A stretch of 49,543 nt of DNA, from contig LUJO01000025.1 in the NCBI GenBank assembly GCA_001689405.1, positions 1 through 49,543 on the forward strand. Direction: 5' to 3'. The number at the start of each line of letters is the position of its first letter. Position 1 is the stretch's first letter. Below, piece by piece: positions 40,047 to 48,499 of the stretch. The translations under genes were made by a program, and so were the position numbers. This DNA is from Candidatus Homeothermus arabinoxylanisolvens (GTDB lineage Bacteria > Bacteroidota > Bacteroidia > Bacteroidales > Muribaculaceae). The notes under the pieces are model-generated. The model saw only the letters and a program-made list of their open reading frames with translations. It searched no databases and was not told the DNA's origin.

Positions 40047-42599
40047 TCAGAATGTCACGTGAAAACCGGCACGTATGCCCCAGTTAGGCGCATCAAACGC
40101 ATTACGGTAACTTAATCGCCATACTGAATCAAGGCGGAATATCCGGAATATATTGTCAACACCCACACTGATCTCCATATAAGGCACATTTGACATAAGA
40201 GTAGTATGCACATCGGAAGGTATGACAAACAGGTCCTTATTGAAATCAGGATTATTTTTCGGGCTTAAATGTCCCCACAGGGCTTTGAACGACATAACCT
40301 CACGGAGTCGAAGTTTTTTAAGCAATGGTATACGGTTAAAAATCATGCCGTCCATCCAATATGTGAGATCGACCATGGCGTAAGAGTCATTGACAAATTC
40401 AAGCGGGTTCATCAAAGCAAAACTCTCGGCTTGAATAAGGTATGACAGGTTTGCGCTCGGCAGGAACAGGTTCATATACGGCGATGACTCCCAAGCATGG
40501 CCGCCTTTGACAATAGCGTCGACATGGCCGAAAGCCGAAAGCCAGAAGCGCTTTGAAAAACGCAGTTCGGTACGGTTGATCGGGAACATTGTGCCGCCAA
40601 GACCTTTGGGCGCATAAGTATGGATCAGTTCAAATACAGGGGCATCGCGGTTTATTGACCTGCGGTCTGATTTTCCCTGAATAAACTTCTCGCCGGGAGC
40701 ATAACGCAGTTTTAAAGTAAACGTAAGCTCATTATAGTGAGGGAAGCGTGTTCCATGTCCGTCTATAAACTGAATCCATTGCGACTCCTCCTGCCGTTCA
40801 AAACGCGACATAAGTCCGAGCGAAAAGTTATTGTACAGCTCAAGATTATATTCAAGCACTTGCGAGCGCTTGTATGTCACTCTTGTATCGGGAAGTCGCT
40901 TAACAGACAGAAATACATTGTCACCGTACGTTGTCAGATAGTTCTGGCCAAGCTGGTCTATGTCAAAAGAGGAGGTCGCACGAATGGAATGGACGGGGAA
41001 CTCGCGCGAATGATACTTTTTGTCATTGAACGAGTACTCGACCTCACCCTCATACTTCCATTTCTGATCGCGGAAACCATAAGCCAGATAACCACGGGTA
41101 AACCATCTTTTAGACAGGTTCGCCGTAGTCATTCCTCCGGCTCTTAACCGAAGGCCTTCAGCCGTATTGTACGAAATGGTCGACATTATAGGACCGTAGT
41201 CGAATTTGCTCGGATTACCGGTGGTGACATAACCGTTGGCCATAAGTTTAAGCACACGTTCCGTCCAATAATATACAGGCACCTCGCGCATACTCTTCAA
41301 CAACTCCCCTACGCTGCTCTCACCCTGCTCCATAGGTATAGGGCGTTTCTCTTCCCAGAATTTATTGTCTTGCTCCGAAGCGTCATCGCTGATAATCTCA
41401 CGCTGGGCAAAGTCGAAAACTTCAGCATTTTGCGGCTCATCAAAGTTAAAGCCGCTGTAGAGTGTATTACGGCGTGTGTACAGCTGGGGCAATCCGGGAA
41501 GCACCGATAGTTCGACAGTCATGTCGTCACGTGTCTTAAGCCGGGAGCCGTCGGCAGCCTTTTCAAAAGTCTGCGTCACCGACATCGCATCCATAAAGTT
41601 GACATTGATAGTGTGAGGCAAGTGCATCTCAATCTTCTTTATGAACATCGTCGAGTCGTTTTTAGGCACATACATCTTGCCGATGAAGCCCCATGTCTCC
41701 GATGTGTGAGGCACAAAACTCAACACGACGCAGGAGTCGCCGTCCAGCACTATCGTGTCATTAAGATAGAACTTGTAGAAGTCAGTGGCTATGCGCGACA
41801 ACGGACTTACGAAACGCTTCTGAAGAAGATTGACATCATTACTGTATATGTCTATCTCCCTGAATACATCTTCAAGGAACTGTCGTGAGCTTTCCTGATT
41901 GGACAGTATGTCGTCAATACCCTCCTGCCTCATGCCTTTGACATGCTCTTTCTGTGAATGGGGAGACTTGCGGTAATTAACGTCCGATACTTTTTCCTTT
42001 ACAATAAAATTAAGTATAGGCTTACCCGATATTTCCGATATATCCACATGATCTTTGAGGAACTTGAATTTATTCCCCATCCAAGCATAATTGGTCTCAG
42101 GATCGAAATCGTTTAATGCCATTGTCAGGCGCTCGTACTTTTCATAATTATAAAAGTCATTGCGCTTGGGATCGTTTTTACCCATCGCCGCACGTATGCG
42201 GTTCAGGAATATCACGGCAGGATTATTTTTCTTACTATACTTTTCTTTCTTGGGCTTCACCACCACTTCACTTAGCGATACTCCGACCGGCATCAGCTGC
42301 ACGTTCATGCGGCGGTTTACCGGAGTCTTCAACGGTATGGACTTGGTGCGATACCCCATAACCGACAGTTTCAAGCTATCAGCCCGTGAAGATGACCGAA
42401 GCTGAAAACGTCCATTGTCATCAGTCAGGCCGCCGCTGTTTGTACCGGTAAGAAAAAGTGCGACATATGGTATAGGCTCATGAGTAACCGAGTCGGTAAC
42501 AGTACCGGCAAGGAACGTTGTCTGCGCCCCTGTTGTTTGTGCCAGCAACATAAGCAGTACCGGCAACAAGCTAACAACTGTAAATCTTATAAATTTCAA
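40047..42599 (-). CDS. DUF5686 outer-membrane protein with carboxypeptidase-regulatory-like domain
   Basis: The 850-residue protein has a signal peptide (ending about TTGAQ), then a CarboxypepD_reg-like beta domain at about 30-110 (LAGTVTDSVTHEPIPYVALFL, then GLTDDNGRFQL), as in TonB-linked proteins, then the DUF5686 region. The long C-terminal part alternates hydrophobic and polar residues with many aromatics and ends in GFHVTF, as expected for an outer-membrane beta-barrel. No TonB box or plug domain is recognised. The function is unknown; the family is widespread in Bacteroidetes. It is transcribed from a palindromic divergent promoter shared with the CYTH gene. Confidence 0.88.
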   Translation of the reverse strand: MKFIRFTVVSLLPVLLMLLAQTTGAQTTFLAGTVTDSVTHEPIPYVALFLTGTNSGGLTDDNGRFQLRSSSRADSLKLSVMGYRTKSIPLKTPVNRRMNVQLMPVGVSLSEVVVKPKKEKYSKKNNPAVIFLNRIRAAMGKNDPKRNDFYNYEKYERLTMALNDFDPETNYAWMGNKFKFLKDHVDISEISGKPILNFIVKEKVSDVNYRKSPHSQKEHVKGMRQEGIDDILSNQESSRQFLEDVFREIDIYSNDVNLLQKRFVSPLSRIATDFYKFYLNDTIVLDGDSCVVLSFVPHTSETWGFIGKMYVPKNDSTMFIKKIEMHLPHTINVNFMDAMSVTQTFEKAADGSRLKTRDDMTVELSVLPGLPQLYTRRNTLYSGFNFDEPQNAEVFDFAQREIISDDASEQDNKFWEEKRPIPMEQGESSVGELLKSMREVPVYYWTERVLKLMANGYVTTGNPSKFDYGPIMSTISYNTAEGLRLRAGGMTTANLSKRWFTRGYLAYGFRDQKWKYEGEVEYSFNDKKYHSREFPVHSIRATSSFDIDQLGQNYLTTYGDNVFLSVKRLPDTRVTYKRSQVLEYNLELYNNFSLGLMSRFERQEESQWIQFIDGHGTRFPHYNELTFTLKLRYAPGEKFIQGKSDRRSINRDAPVFELIHTYAPKGLGGTMFPINRTELRFSKRFWLSAFGHVDAIVKGGHAWESSPYMNLFLPSANLSYLIQAESFALMNPLEFVNDSYAMVDLTYWMDGMIFNRIPLLKKLRLREVMSFKALWGHLSPKNNPDFNKDLFVIPSDVHTTLMSNVPYMEISVGVDNIFRIFRLDSVWRLSYRNAFDAPNWGIRAGFHVTF

Positions 42600-42640
42600 A
42601 CTTTTACTAACTAAATTTCCGATTCTCGTTCAAAACGATA

Positions 42641-42656
42641 TAACTTTGCAAAGTTA
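42641..42656. promoter_or_regulatory. palindromic divergent promoter
   Basis: TAACTTTGCAAAGTTA is a perfect 16-bp palindrome made of two back-to-back -7 boxes, TAACTTTG on each strand. The plus copy (42641-42648) lies 30 bp before the CYTH gene, the minus copy (42649-42656) 49 bp before the DUF5686 gene. The -33 elements are not clear on either side. Confidence 0.6.
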
Positions 42657-42678
42657 ATATAATTTTCCATTTTATGAA

Positions 42679-43137
42679 ATGGCAAAGGAAATAGAAAGGA
42701 AATACATTGTCATAAATGACAGCTTCAAGTCTATGAGCACCCGCTCATATCACATAGTTCAAGGCTATATACATACCGAACCACGCGCGGTGGTAAGAGT
42801 ACGTATACGCGACGACAAGGCGTTTCTTACAATAAAAGGAGAAAACAAAGGCGCTGTACGTAATGAATGGGAATATGGCATACCGGTCGATGATGCCCGC
42901 CATATGCTTGACGAGTTATGTCAAGGCTCTGTCATCGAAAAAACGCGGTATATAGTTGAATATAACCGGCATATATGGGAGGTGGACAGTTTTGACACTC
43001 CGTGTAAAGGTCTTGTGGTTGCCGAGATTGAATTAAAGTCGGAAGATGAAAGTTTTTCTTTGCCTCCGTTTGTAGGAGACGAGGTTACCGGCGACCCTGC
43101 ATACTATAATTCGACAATGGCCTCTACTTCACATTAA
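42679..43137 (+). CDS. CYTH-domain protein (triphosphate tunnel metalloenzyme)
   Basis: The 152-residue protein starts with the family signature ExExK (Glu4, Glu6, Lys8 in EIERK). It continues with alternating charged beta-strands, VVRVRIRDDKAFLTIKG and NEWEYGIPV, and WEVDSFDTPCKGLVVAEIEL near the C-terminus, which line the triphosphate-binding tunnel. Short bacterial members hydrolyse inorganic tripolyphosphate or related compounds; some are adenylate cyclases, so the substrate is open. The 3' end overlaps the convergent queE gene by 14 bp. Confidence 0.92.
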   Translation: MAKEIERKYIVINDSFKSMSTRSYHIVQGYIHTEPRAVVRVRIRDDKAFLTIKGENKGAVRNEWEYGIPVDDARHMLDELCQGSVIEKTRYIVEYNRHIWEVDSFDTPCKGLVVAEIELKSEDESFSLPPFVGDEVTGDPAYYNSTMASTSH

Positions 43138-43705
43138 GAAGTTTGTGCAGCTGAAGCGAAAGCCGCCACTGAGGGTGCTTCAGACAATAATCAAGTGCGT
43201 CAGCTGTAAGCTTCGCATTACGTACAGGATCGCCCGTGTCGCATGGCTGAAGCACTCTGGCATGAGCGTCTATATTCTCATAGCGGCCCGGATCATTATG
43301 TCCACAATACACTACCTTAAGTTCGTCGCAGCTGTCAATTACCGGCTGCGCCCCGTCGCAGAACGCATCTTTCGGAGAAAGTGTCACATGATCTATACCG
43401 GAGGGCAGTTTACGTGTACCGTTGGTCTCTATTGCGATTGAGCGGCCAATAGCGTGGAGTGCATCTACCAGCCTGTCGTCAATAAACAGCGACGGCTCTC
43501 CGCCTGTCACGACTGTCAGCCGTGACGGATACTTCTTTACCTCGGTTACTATATCGTCAGCCGTCATCATACGGCCTTCGTTGTGCTCCGTATCACAAAA
43601 GGGACACGAGAGATTGCAACCGCTAAAACGTATAAACACAGCCGGCACACCGGCATTTATCCCCTCGCCCTGTATACTGTAGAAGATTTCGTTTATTTTA
43701 TACAT
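43124..43705 (-). CDS. queE: 7-carboxy-7-deazaguanine synthase
   Basis: QueE is the radical SAM enzyme that turns 6-carboxytetrahydropterin into 7-carboxy-7-deazaguanine on the way to preQ0 and queuosine. The 193-residue protein has the IFYSIQGEG start and the cluster motif CxxxCxxC at Cys30, Cys34 and Cys37 (SGCNLSCPFCD), followed by VVTGGEPS and AIETNGT. Its ATG lies inside the queD 3' end (13-bp overlap), so translation is coupled. The deazapurine pathway is represented here by only two of its steps; queC, folE and queF are not in the window. Confidence 0.95.
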   Translation of the reverse strand: MYKINEIFYSIQGEGINAGVPAVFIRFSGCNLSCPFCDTEHNEGRMMTADDIVTEVKKYPSRLTVVTGGEPSLFIDDRLVDALHAIGRSIAIETNGTRKLPSGIDHVTLSPKDAFCDGAQPVIDSCDELKVVYCGHNDPGRYENIDAHARVLQPCDTGDPVRNAKLTADALDYCLKHPQWRLSLQLHKLLNVK

Positions 43706-44058
43706 TCGGCCGCCATATTATCGTATTGATCAAGCACATAGACCGCCTCATTGCCTTCCGACTCCTTTACCCGGGCCATAAAACATTGTGGTACATTCTC
43801 CACTATCCACCGGGCTATGTTTTCAGCCGTAGGATTAAACGGCAGCAATTCATTAAGATTGCCGTGATCAAGATAGCCGTGTATTCGCTCTTTAATATGT
43901 GAAAAATCACATACCATGCCGTCACCGTTAAGCTCACGGGCCTTACAATAGACTGTTATAATCCAGTTGTGGCCGTGCAATCCGGAACACTTACTCTCAT
44001 AGCTCAATGACAGGCTGTGAGACGCCGATATCTCCAGTTTCTTTATTACGTAGTACAT
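43693..44058 (-). CDS. queD: 6-carboxy-5,6,7,8-tetrahydropterin synthase
   Basis: QueD converts dihydroneopterin triphosphate to 6-carboxytetrahydropterin, the step before QueE. The 121-residue protein has zinc ligands His14 (SASHS), His28 and His30 (GLHGHNW), and the catalytic Cys24 in ESKCSGLHGH. DFSHIK and LDHGNLN are also typical. It lies 18 bp downstream of rlmD and overlaps queE by 13 bp, forming an rlmD-queD-queE operon devoted to RNA modification. Confidence 0.95.
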   Translation of the reverse strand: MYYVIKKLEISASHSLSLSYESKCSGLHGHNWIITVYCKARELNGDGMVCDFSHIKERIHGYLDHGNLNELLPFNPTAENIARWIVENVPQCFMARVKESEGNEAVYVLDQYDNMAAECIK

Positions 44059-44076
44059 CCGATATGGTTTTCTATA

Positions 44077-45486
44077 TCACCTGAGTGTAAGTTTGACCAC
44101 ATTCTCGACGTGAGCGGTATGGGGGAACATATCCACGGGCTGTATGGCCTCGACCTTGTACTTGACATCGAGCAGGGCAAGGTCACGCGCCTGTGTCGCC
44201 GGATTGCAGCTCACGTAAACTATGCGTTGGGGGGCGGCATTAAGTATAACGTTTACCACATCCTCGTGCATTCCGGCTCGTGGGGGATCGACAATCATAA
44301 CGTCAGGGCGTCCGTGAACTTCAATAAACTCGTCGGTCAGCACATCTTTCATGTCACCGGCAAAAAACAGTGTATTGTCAATGCCGTTTACGGCAGAATT
44401 GACACGGGCATCCTCGATAGCTTCGGGCACATACTCTATGCCTATGACTTTTGCCGCTCTCGAAGCCACAAAATTTGCGATAGTGCCCGTACCGGTATAA
44501 AGGTCATAGACCAGCTCGTCATTTTTTATATCGGCGAAGTCGCGTGCCACTTTATATAATGTATATGCCTGACGGGAATTGGTCTGATAAAATGACTTCG
44601 GCCCTACGCGGAAACGAAGTTCCTCCATCTCCTCTTCAATCCATTCGCGGCCGGCATATCTTATGACCTGTTGGTCGCCTATGGTGTCATTGACTTTAGT
44701 ATTTATGACATACAACAATGAGGTTATTTCCGGGAATTGCATGCGTACAGCCTCCATAAGAGTCTCTATAGCGGCGGCATCGTCCTCGCCAAACACCATC
44801 AGAGCCATAATCTCACCGGTCGATGCTATCCTTATCATAAGGGTACGCAAAAGTCCCTGTTGCCCGCGCAGATCATAGAATGAATAACCATGCTCTTTCC
44901 CGAACTCCTTTATAAAAAGACGCAGCCTGTTGCCGAAATCGTCTTGCAGAAAACAGCGTTCAATGTCCAATACCTTGTCAAATGCGCCGGGAATATGGAA
45001 GCCGGCGGCATCTCTGTCAGAGAATTCTTCATCCGAAGCAAGTTGCTCATAAGTAAGCCATTTCTTGTTGGAGAAAGTATATTCCATTTTATTCCGGTAT
45101 TCCCATATATTTTCTGAACCGATTATCGGACTTATTTCCGGAATCTCGATTTTGGCAATACGCTCCATGGCGTCCTTAACCTGTTTTTGCTTGCAGCTTA
45201 ACTGATATTCATAAGGCAGATGCTGCCATCGGCATCCGCCGCAAACAGTGAAGTGGCTGCAACGAGGCTCTGTACGCACGGCACCGGGAGTATGCAAAGC
45301 TATAGCACGCCCTTCGGCATAATTTTTTTTCTTTTTGACAAGCTTTATATCGACAATGTCACCCGGCGCACAATACGGAACAAAAACAACCATATCGTTC
45401 ACTCGGGCGAGCGCATTGCCTTCGGCCGCCACATCTGTTATCTCGACACGCTCCAATACGGGAAGCTCCTTACGTTTTCGTGACAA
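44077..45486 (-). CDS. rlmD: 23S rRNA (uracil1939-C5)-methyltransferase, TTG start
   Basis: RlmD methylates U1939 of 23S rRNA. From TTG 45486 the protein has 469 residues starting SRKRKELP. The TRAM domain comes first (to about 65), then an iron-sulfur site with Cys76, Cys82 and Cys85 (CSHFTVCGGCRWQ), then the SAM-binding LYTGTGTIANFVA, DPPRAGMHEDV, and the catalytic Cys in VYVSCNPATQARD. The reading frame extends to an ATG at 45570, but that extension is a hydrophobic stretch foreign to the family and it contains the promoter's -7 box (45511-45518). TTG at 45492 is a close alternative. Confidence 0.93.
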   Translation of the reverse strand: MSRKRKELPVLERVEITDVAAEGNALARVNDMVVFVPYCAPGDIVDIKLVKKKKNYAEGRAIALHTPGAVRTEPRCSHFTVCGGCRWQHLPYEYQLSCKQKQVKDAMERIAKIEIPEISPIIGSENIWEYRNKMEYTFSNKKWLTYEQLASDEEFSDRDAAGFHIPGAFDKVLDIERCFLQDDFGNRLRLFIKEFGKEHGYSFYDLRGQQGLLRTLMIRIASTGEIMALMVFGEDDAAAIETLMEAVRMQFPEITSLLYVINTKVNDTIGDQQVIRYAGREWIEEEMEELRFRVGPKSFYQTNSRQAYTLYKVARDFADIKNDELVYDLYTGTGTIANFVASRAAKVIGIEYVPEAIEDARVNSAVNGIDNTLFFAGDMKDVLTDEFIEVHGRPDVMIVDPPRAGMHEDVVNVILNAAPQRIVYVSCNPATQARDLALLDVKYKVEAIQPVDMFPHTAHVENVVKLTLR

Positions 45487-45510
45487 AATCAAAGAATTTA
45501 AATAATGGTG

Positions 45511-45518
45511 CAAATTTA
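45511..45518 (-). promoter_or_regulatory. -7 element for rlmD-queD-queE
   Basis: On the minus strand this reads TAAATTTG, a consensus -7 box. It lies 24 bp before the proposed TTG start and within the longer open frame, which supports the shorter protein. Confidence 0.55.
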
Positions 45519-45581
45519 GATAAAAAACGGGACAAATCGATGTCACCGCGACAAAAAGAAACAGAAGCATTATTCATAAAA

Positions 45582-45614
45582 TTTGCCGAAAATCTTTTTT
45601 ATTACGTACATTTG
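45582..45614 (+). promoter_or_regulatory. promoter of the LysE-family gene
   Basis: TTTG at 45582-45585 and TACATTTG at 45607-45614, 21 bp apart, match the consensus. A second box, TAACTTTG, follows at 45618-45625. The leader to the ATG at 45627 would be only a few bases; the ATG at 45642 would give about 20. Confidence 0.7.
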
Positions 45615-45626
45615 CCGTAACTTTGA

Positions 45627-46277
45627 ATGACAAATGCACTTATGGAAGCGTTGCTTTACATAGTCATCCGCGGAATCGCGATAGGCATACTGATATCAGC
45701 TCCTATGGGGCCGATAGGCATGCTTGTTATCCAACGTACTCTTAATAAAGGACGTTGGCCCGCTTTCTTCACCGGTATAGGAGCCTCGTTGAGCGACCTG
45801 ATATACTGTCTGCTGACCGGATTGGGGCTGTCGTTCATAACCGATATCATAGAAAAGAACCAGCTGCTTCTACAGATTGTCGGCTCTGTCGTCATTGCCG
45901 CATTTGCATTCTATCTGTTTCGGAAAAATCCGGCCCGGGCCCTTACCACGCCGGTGGATTCTCCCAACACATACTGGACCGACTTTGTGACGGGCTTCCT
46001 GCTTACATTTGCCAATCCGCTTATATTATTTTTTATAATAGGTCTATTCGCCCGCTTCAATTTCCTTCTGCCCGAATTTCGTTACTATCACTATATATCG
46101 GGCTACATGGCCATATTCGGCGGAGCACTGTTATGGTGGTTTACCATAACGTTTTTTGTCAACAAAGTGCGTTCACATTTCAACGTGAGATCATTATGGC
46201 TCATAAACCGGATAATAGGAAGTATATTGTTTATAATGGCGATTGTAGGTCTTATTATGGGTATTAAAGACTTATAA
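45627..46277 (+). CDS. LysE-family amino acid exporter
   Basis: The 216-residue inner-membrane protein has six hydrophobic segments and the family N-terminus RGIAIGILISAPMGPIGMLVIQRTLNKGR, the APxGP motif being typical of LysE/RhtB exporters. A central TFANPLILFF segment is also characteristic. The substrate is not visible. The start at 45627 lies so close to the promoter that ATG 45642 (MEALLYIVIRG) may be the real one, removing five residues. The CBM9-like gene begins 3 bp after its stop. Confidence 0.9.
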   Translation: MTNALMEALLYIVIRGIAIGILISAPMGPIGMLVIQRTLNKGRWPAFFTGIGASLSDLIYCLLTGLGLSFITDIIEKNQLLLQIVGSVVIAAFAFYLFRKNPARALTTPVDSPNTYWTDFVTGFLLTFANPLILFFIIGLFARFNFLLPEFRYYHYISGYMAIFGGALLWWFTITFFVNKVRSHFNVRSLWLINRIIGSILFIMAIVGLIMGIKDL

Positions 46278-46280
46278 ACT

Positions 46281-46943
46281 ATGAAGACAAATCTTGAGAA
46301 ATTAAATGTACCGTACATCGAGGCAATCCACGGATCAAACGTCGATGAAATAATAAACAAACTTGAAGAGACCGGTGAGCGTCGTACCATCGACTCCATA
46401 TGCTGGAAAGATGAGTTCCCCTATCACCCGCTTACCACATTTTCCGTGGCACACTCCGACAAGTCGTTCTACATAGACTTTTTCGTGAGAAGCAACTATC
46501 TGCGCGCCATGAATTACGATACAAACTCTCCGGTCTACGAAGACTCGGCCGTGGGATTTTTTCTACAACCCGACCCGGACTCTCCCACATATTATTCATT
46601 TATGTTCAATTGCATCGGCACAGTCAGCGGCGAAATATGCCGTGAGGGTGAAAAGCCGCAGCAGCTTCCGAAGGAGCTCATTGAACGAATAACACGCTTC
46701 GCATCGTGCGGCACAAGGCCGTTTCGCGAGCTTGAAGGTCTGTTTACATGGAATGTCGTTGCCGAACTTCCGCTTGACATTATCGGCATAAAGTATGAAG
46801 GACGCCCTATAGTTATGAAAGGTAACTTTTACAAATGCGCGTCGGGTACACAGCAACCGCATTTTCTGTCATGGCAGCCGGTAAAGTCGGAACATCCCGA
46901 TTTTCATCGTCCCGAATTTTTCGGTTACATAGAACTTGATTAG
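46281..46943 (+). CDS. carbohydrate-binding family 9-like protein
   Basis: The 220-residue protein has no signal peptide. The pattern SPVYEDSAVGFFLQPD, then YYSFMFNCIGTV, FTWNVVAELPLDIIG, GNFYKCASGTQQPHFLSWQPV and HPDFHRPEFFGYIEL fits the CBM9-like/DOMON fold common in Bacteroidales. Members are often secreted and bind sugars, but the lack of a signal here suggests a cytoplasmic place or a different use. It follows the LysE-type gene by 3 bp, so co-transcription is likely. The ligand is unknown. Confidence 0.82.
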   Translation: MKTNLEKLNVPYIEAIHGSNVDEIINKLEETGERRTIDSICWKDEFPYHPLTTFSVAHSDKSFYIDFFVRSNYLRAMNYDTNSPVYEDSAVGFFLQPDPDSPTYYSFMFNCIGTVSGEICREGEKPQQLPKELIERITRFASCGTRPFRELEGLFTWNVVAELPLDIIGIKYEGRPIVMKGNFYKCASGTQQPHFLSWQPVKSEHPDFHRPEFFGYIELD

Positions 46944-46983
46944 GCCATACTTGTTTTTTTACTGTACAATAATACAACTGATA

Positions 46984-47661
46984 ATGATGAAAATATTAGT
47001 CTCACTGTTGCTTTCCGCAGTATGTGTATGCAACATGTCGGCGCAGACGCTTGACGATCTGAAAAATCTTCTCAAAGGGAGCGGCAACAAAACCGAACAG
47101 ACATCTGACAGCTCGTCATCGCTCGGCGGCACTCTCGGTTCGATTCTCGGCAACGTACTCGGCAACGATAAAATAACCCCGGCAGATCTTGTCGGCTCAT
47201 GGAAGTACAGTGCTCCGGCAGTCACATTCAAGAGCGACAATATGCTGAAAAAGGCCGGCGGTGCGGCAGCATCGGCCACTATAGAGAACAAGCTCAAGCC
47301 CTATTACCAAAGAGCGGGTGTTGACCGGATAGTGTTGACGGTAAACAATGACAGCACGTTTGTCATGAAATTGGCCAAAGGCTCTTTGTCGGGCACACTG
47401 GCACAAGGCGAACCCGGCTTCATGCAGTTTAAGTTTAAAGCTATGAAGAAAATAAATCTGGGCACTCTCAACGGAGCGGTGTCAAAAGTCGGCAATCAGA
47501 TAAACGTGACATTTGACATATCCAAACTGATGACGCTTGTCAACCGTATAGCTTCCATATCAGGCAATTCGACACTGAAAGGAGTAAACTCGATGCTGCA
47601 GAGCTATGACGGCATGCAGGCGGGCTTCAGAATGACGAAAACCGCTGCTGAAAACAAATAA
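46984..47661 (+). CDS. DUF4923 family secreted protein
   Basis: From ATG 46984 (or 46987) the product has 225 residues with a signal peptide (MMKILVSLLLSAVCVCNMSAQ). A Ser/Gly-rich spacer follows (TSDSSSSLGGTLGSILGNVLG), then the lipocalin-like core of DUF4923: LVGSWKYSAPAVTFKSDNMLKKAGGAAASATIE. A TTG-started frame from 46936 would overlap the previous gene and bury the signal. The function is unknown; the likely location is the periplasm. It ends in a strong terminator. Confidence 0.85.
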   Translation: MMKILVSLLLSAVCVCNMSAQTLDDLKNLLKGSGNKTEQTSDSSSSLGGTLGSILGNVLGNDKITPADLVGSWKYSAPAVTFKSDNMLKKAGGAAASATIENKLKPYYQRAGVDRIVLTVNNDSTFVMKLAKGSLSGTLAQGEPGFMQFKFKAMKKINLGTLNGAVSKVGNQINVTFDISKLMTLVNRIASISGNSTLKGVNSMLQSYDGMQAGFRMTKTAAENK

Positions 47662-47673
47662 TCAAAATTCATC

Positions 47674-47713
47674 AAAAGGAGTTGGTAACAGAATTATTTC
47701 CAACTCCTTTTTT
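47674..47713 (+). terminator. intrinsic terminator
   Basis: AAAAGGAGTTGG (47674-47685) pairs exactly with CCAACTCCTTTT (47700-47711) and is followed by more T. It closes the LysE/CBM9-like/DUF4923 transcript. Confidence 0.9.
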
Positions 47714-47782
47714 ATGTCAGAGCGATATAAACCTACGCGGGTATTTAGCAATATTTAATACATGTATATCGGGAGAAATCGA

Positions 47783-47790
47783 TAAATTTG
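47783..47790 (+). promoter_or_regulatory. -7 element of the NlpC/P60 lipoprotein gene
   Basis: TAAATTTG matches the -7 consensus and ends only 7 bp before the ATG at 47798, so the mRNA would be nearly leaderless. No clear -33 element. Confidence 0.5.
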
Positions 47791-47797
47791 TAAGACT

Positions 47798-48499
47798 ATG
47801 GAAAAAGTATTTTCAAAAATCGTCATAATTACCGTAACCCTCCTGTCATTGTTGTTGGCTGTCAGTGGATGCAAGACATCAAAGCCGGCCACAAAGCCGT
47901 CATATAAAAATACTTCAACAAAACTCCCCGCCGGCATATCGGACCTTAAAGGCGATGAAAAACGGCTGGTAGATGAGGCGTTGACATGGCTCGGCACTCC
48001 ATATAAATACGGTGGGCAGGATTATTCGGGTACTGACTGTTCGGGACTGACGATGAAAGTATATCTTAAGGCTCTCGGCGTAGCCATACCCCGCAACTCG
48101 GGTGAGCAACAGAAGTTCTGCAAATCGATACATCGCAATTCATTGAATGCGGGCGACCTTGTATTCTTTTGTACCGGCAAGGACAAAAAACGGGTGTCAC
48201 ATGTGGGGCTTTATATAGGCGGCGGTCAATTCGTTCATGCCTCCACTCGTAAAGGGGTCATAATAAGTGACATGTCAGAGCGGTATTATACGTCGACCTA
48301 TCATTCGTCAGGACAAGTAAAACGCAAAGGCCTCAAACAGACAAAAAACATACCCGAACAGGCATCGCCTGAAAAAAACAAGAAAAAAACGACTCCCGCC
48401 CCTCAGCCCAAGAAACTTGAGACCGAGCCGTTGCGTTTTGAACTCGACGAGGTATTGGAGGGAAAAATCGATTCAATCTATAGTTCTTTCCTCGACTGA
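47798..48499 (+). CDS. NlpC/P60 (C40) peptidase, lipoprotein
   Basis: The 233-residue protein has a lipoprotein signal ending AVSGC (Cys25) and an NlpC/P60 domain at about 52-165: GTPYKYGG, catalytic Cys81 in TDCSGL, His135 in SHVGLYIG and His147 in FVHAST. It should cut peptidoglycan stem peptides (between D-Glu and the diamino acid in most relatives) at a membrane facing the periplasm. A basic, proline-rich tail from about 175 has no known domain. Its 3' end overlaps the convergent second NlpC/P60 gene by 27 bp. Confidence 0.92.
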   Translation: MEKVFSKIVIITVTLLSLLLAVSGCKTSKPATKPSYKNTSTKLPAGISDLKGDEKRLVDEALTWLGTPYKYGGQDYSGTDCSGLTMKVYLKALGVAIPRNSGEQQKFCKSIHRNSLNAGDLVFFCTGKDKKRVSHVGLYIGGGQFVHASTRKGVIISDMSERYYTSTYHSSGQVKRKGLKQTKNIPEQASPEKNKKKTTPAPQPKKLETEPLRFELDEVLEGKIDSIYSSFLD

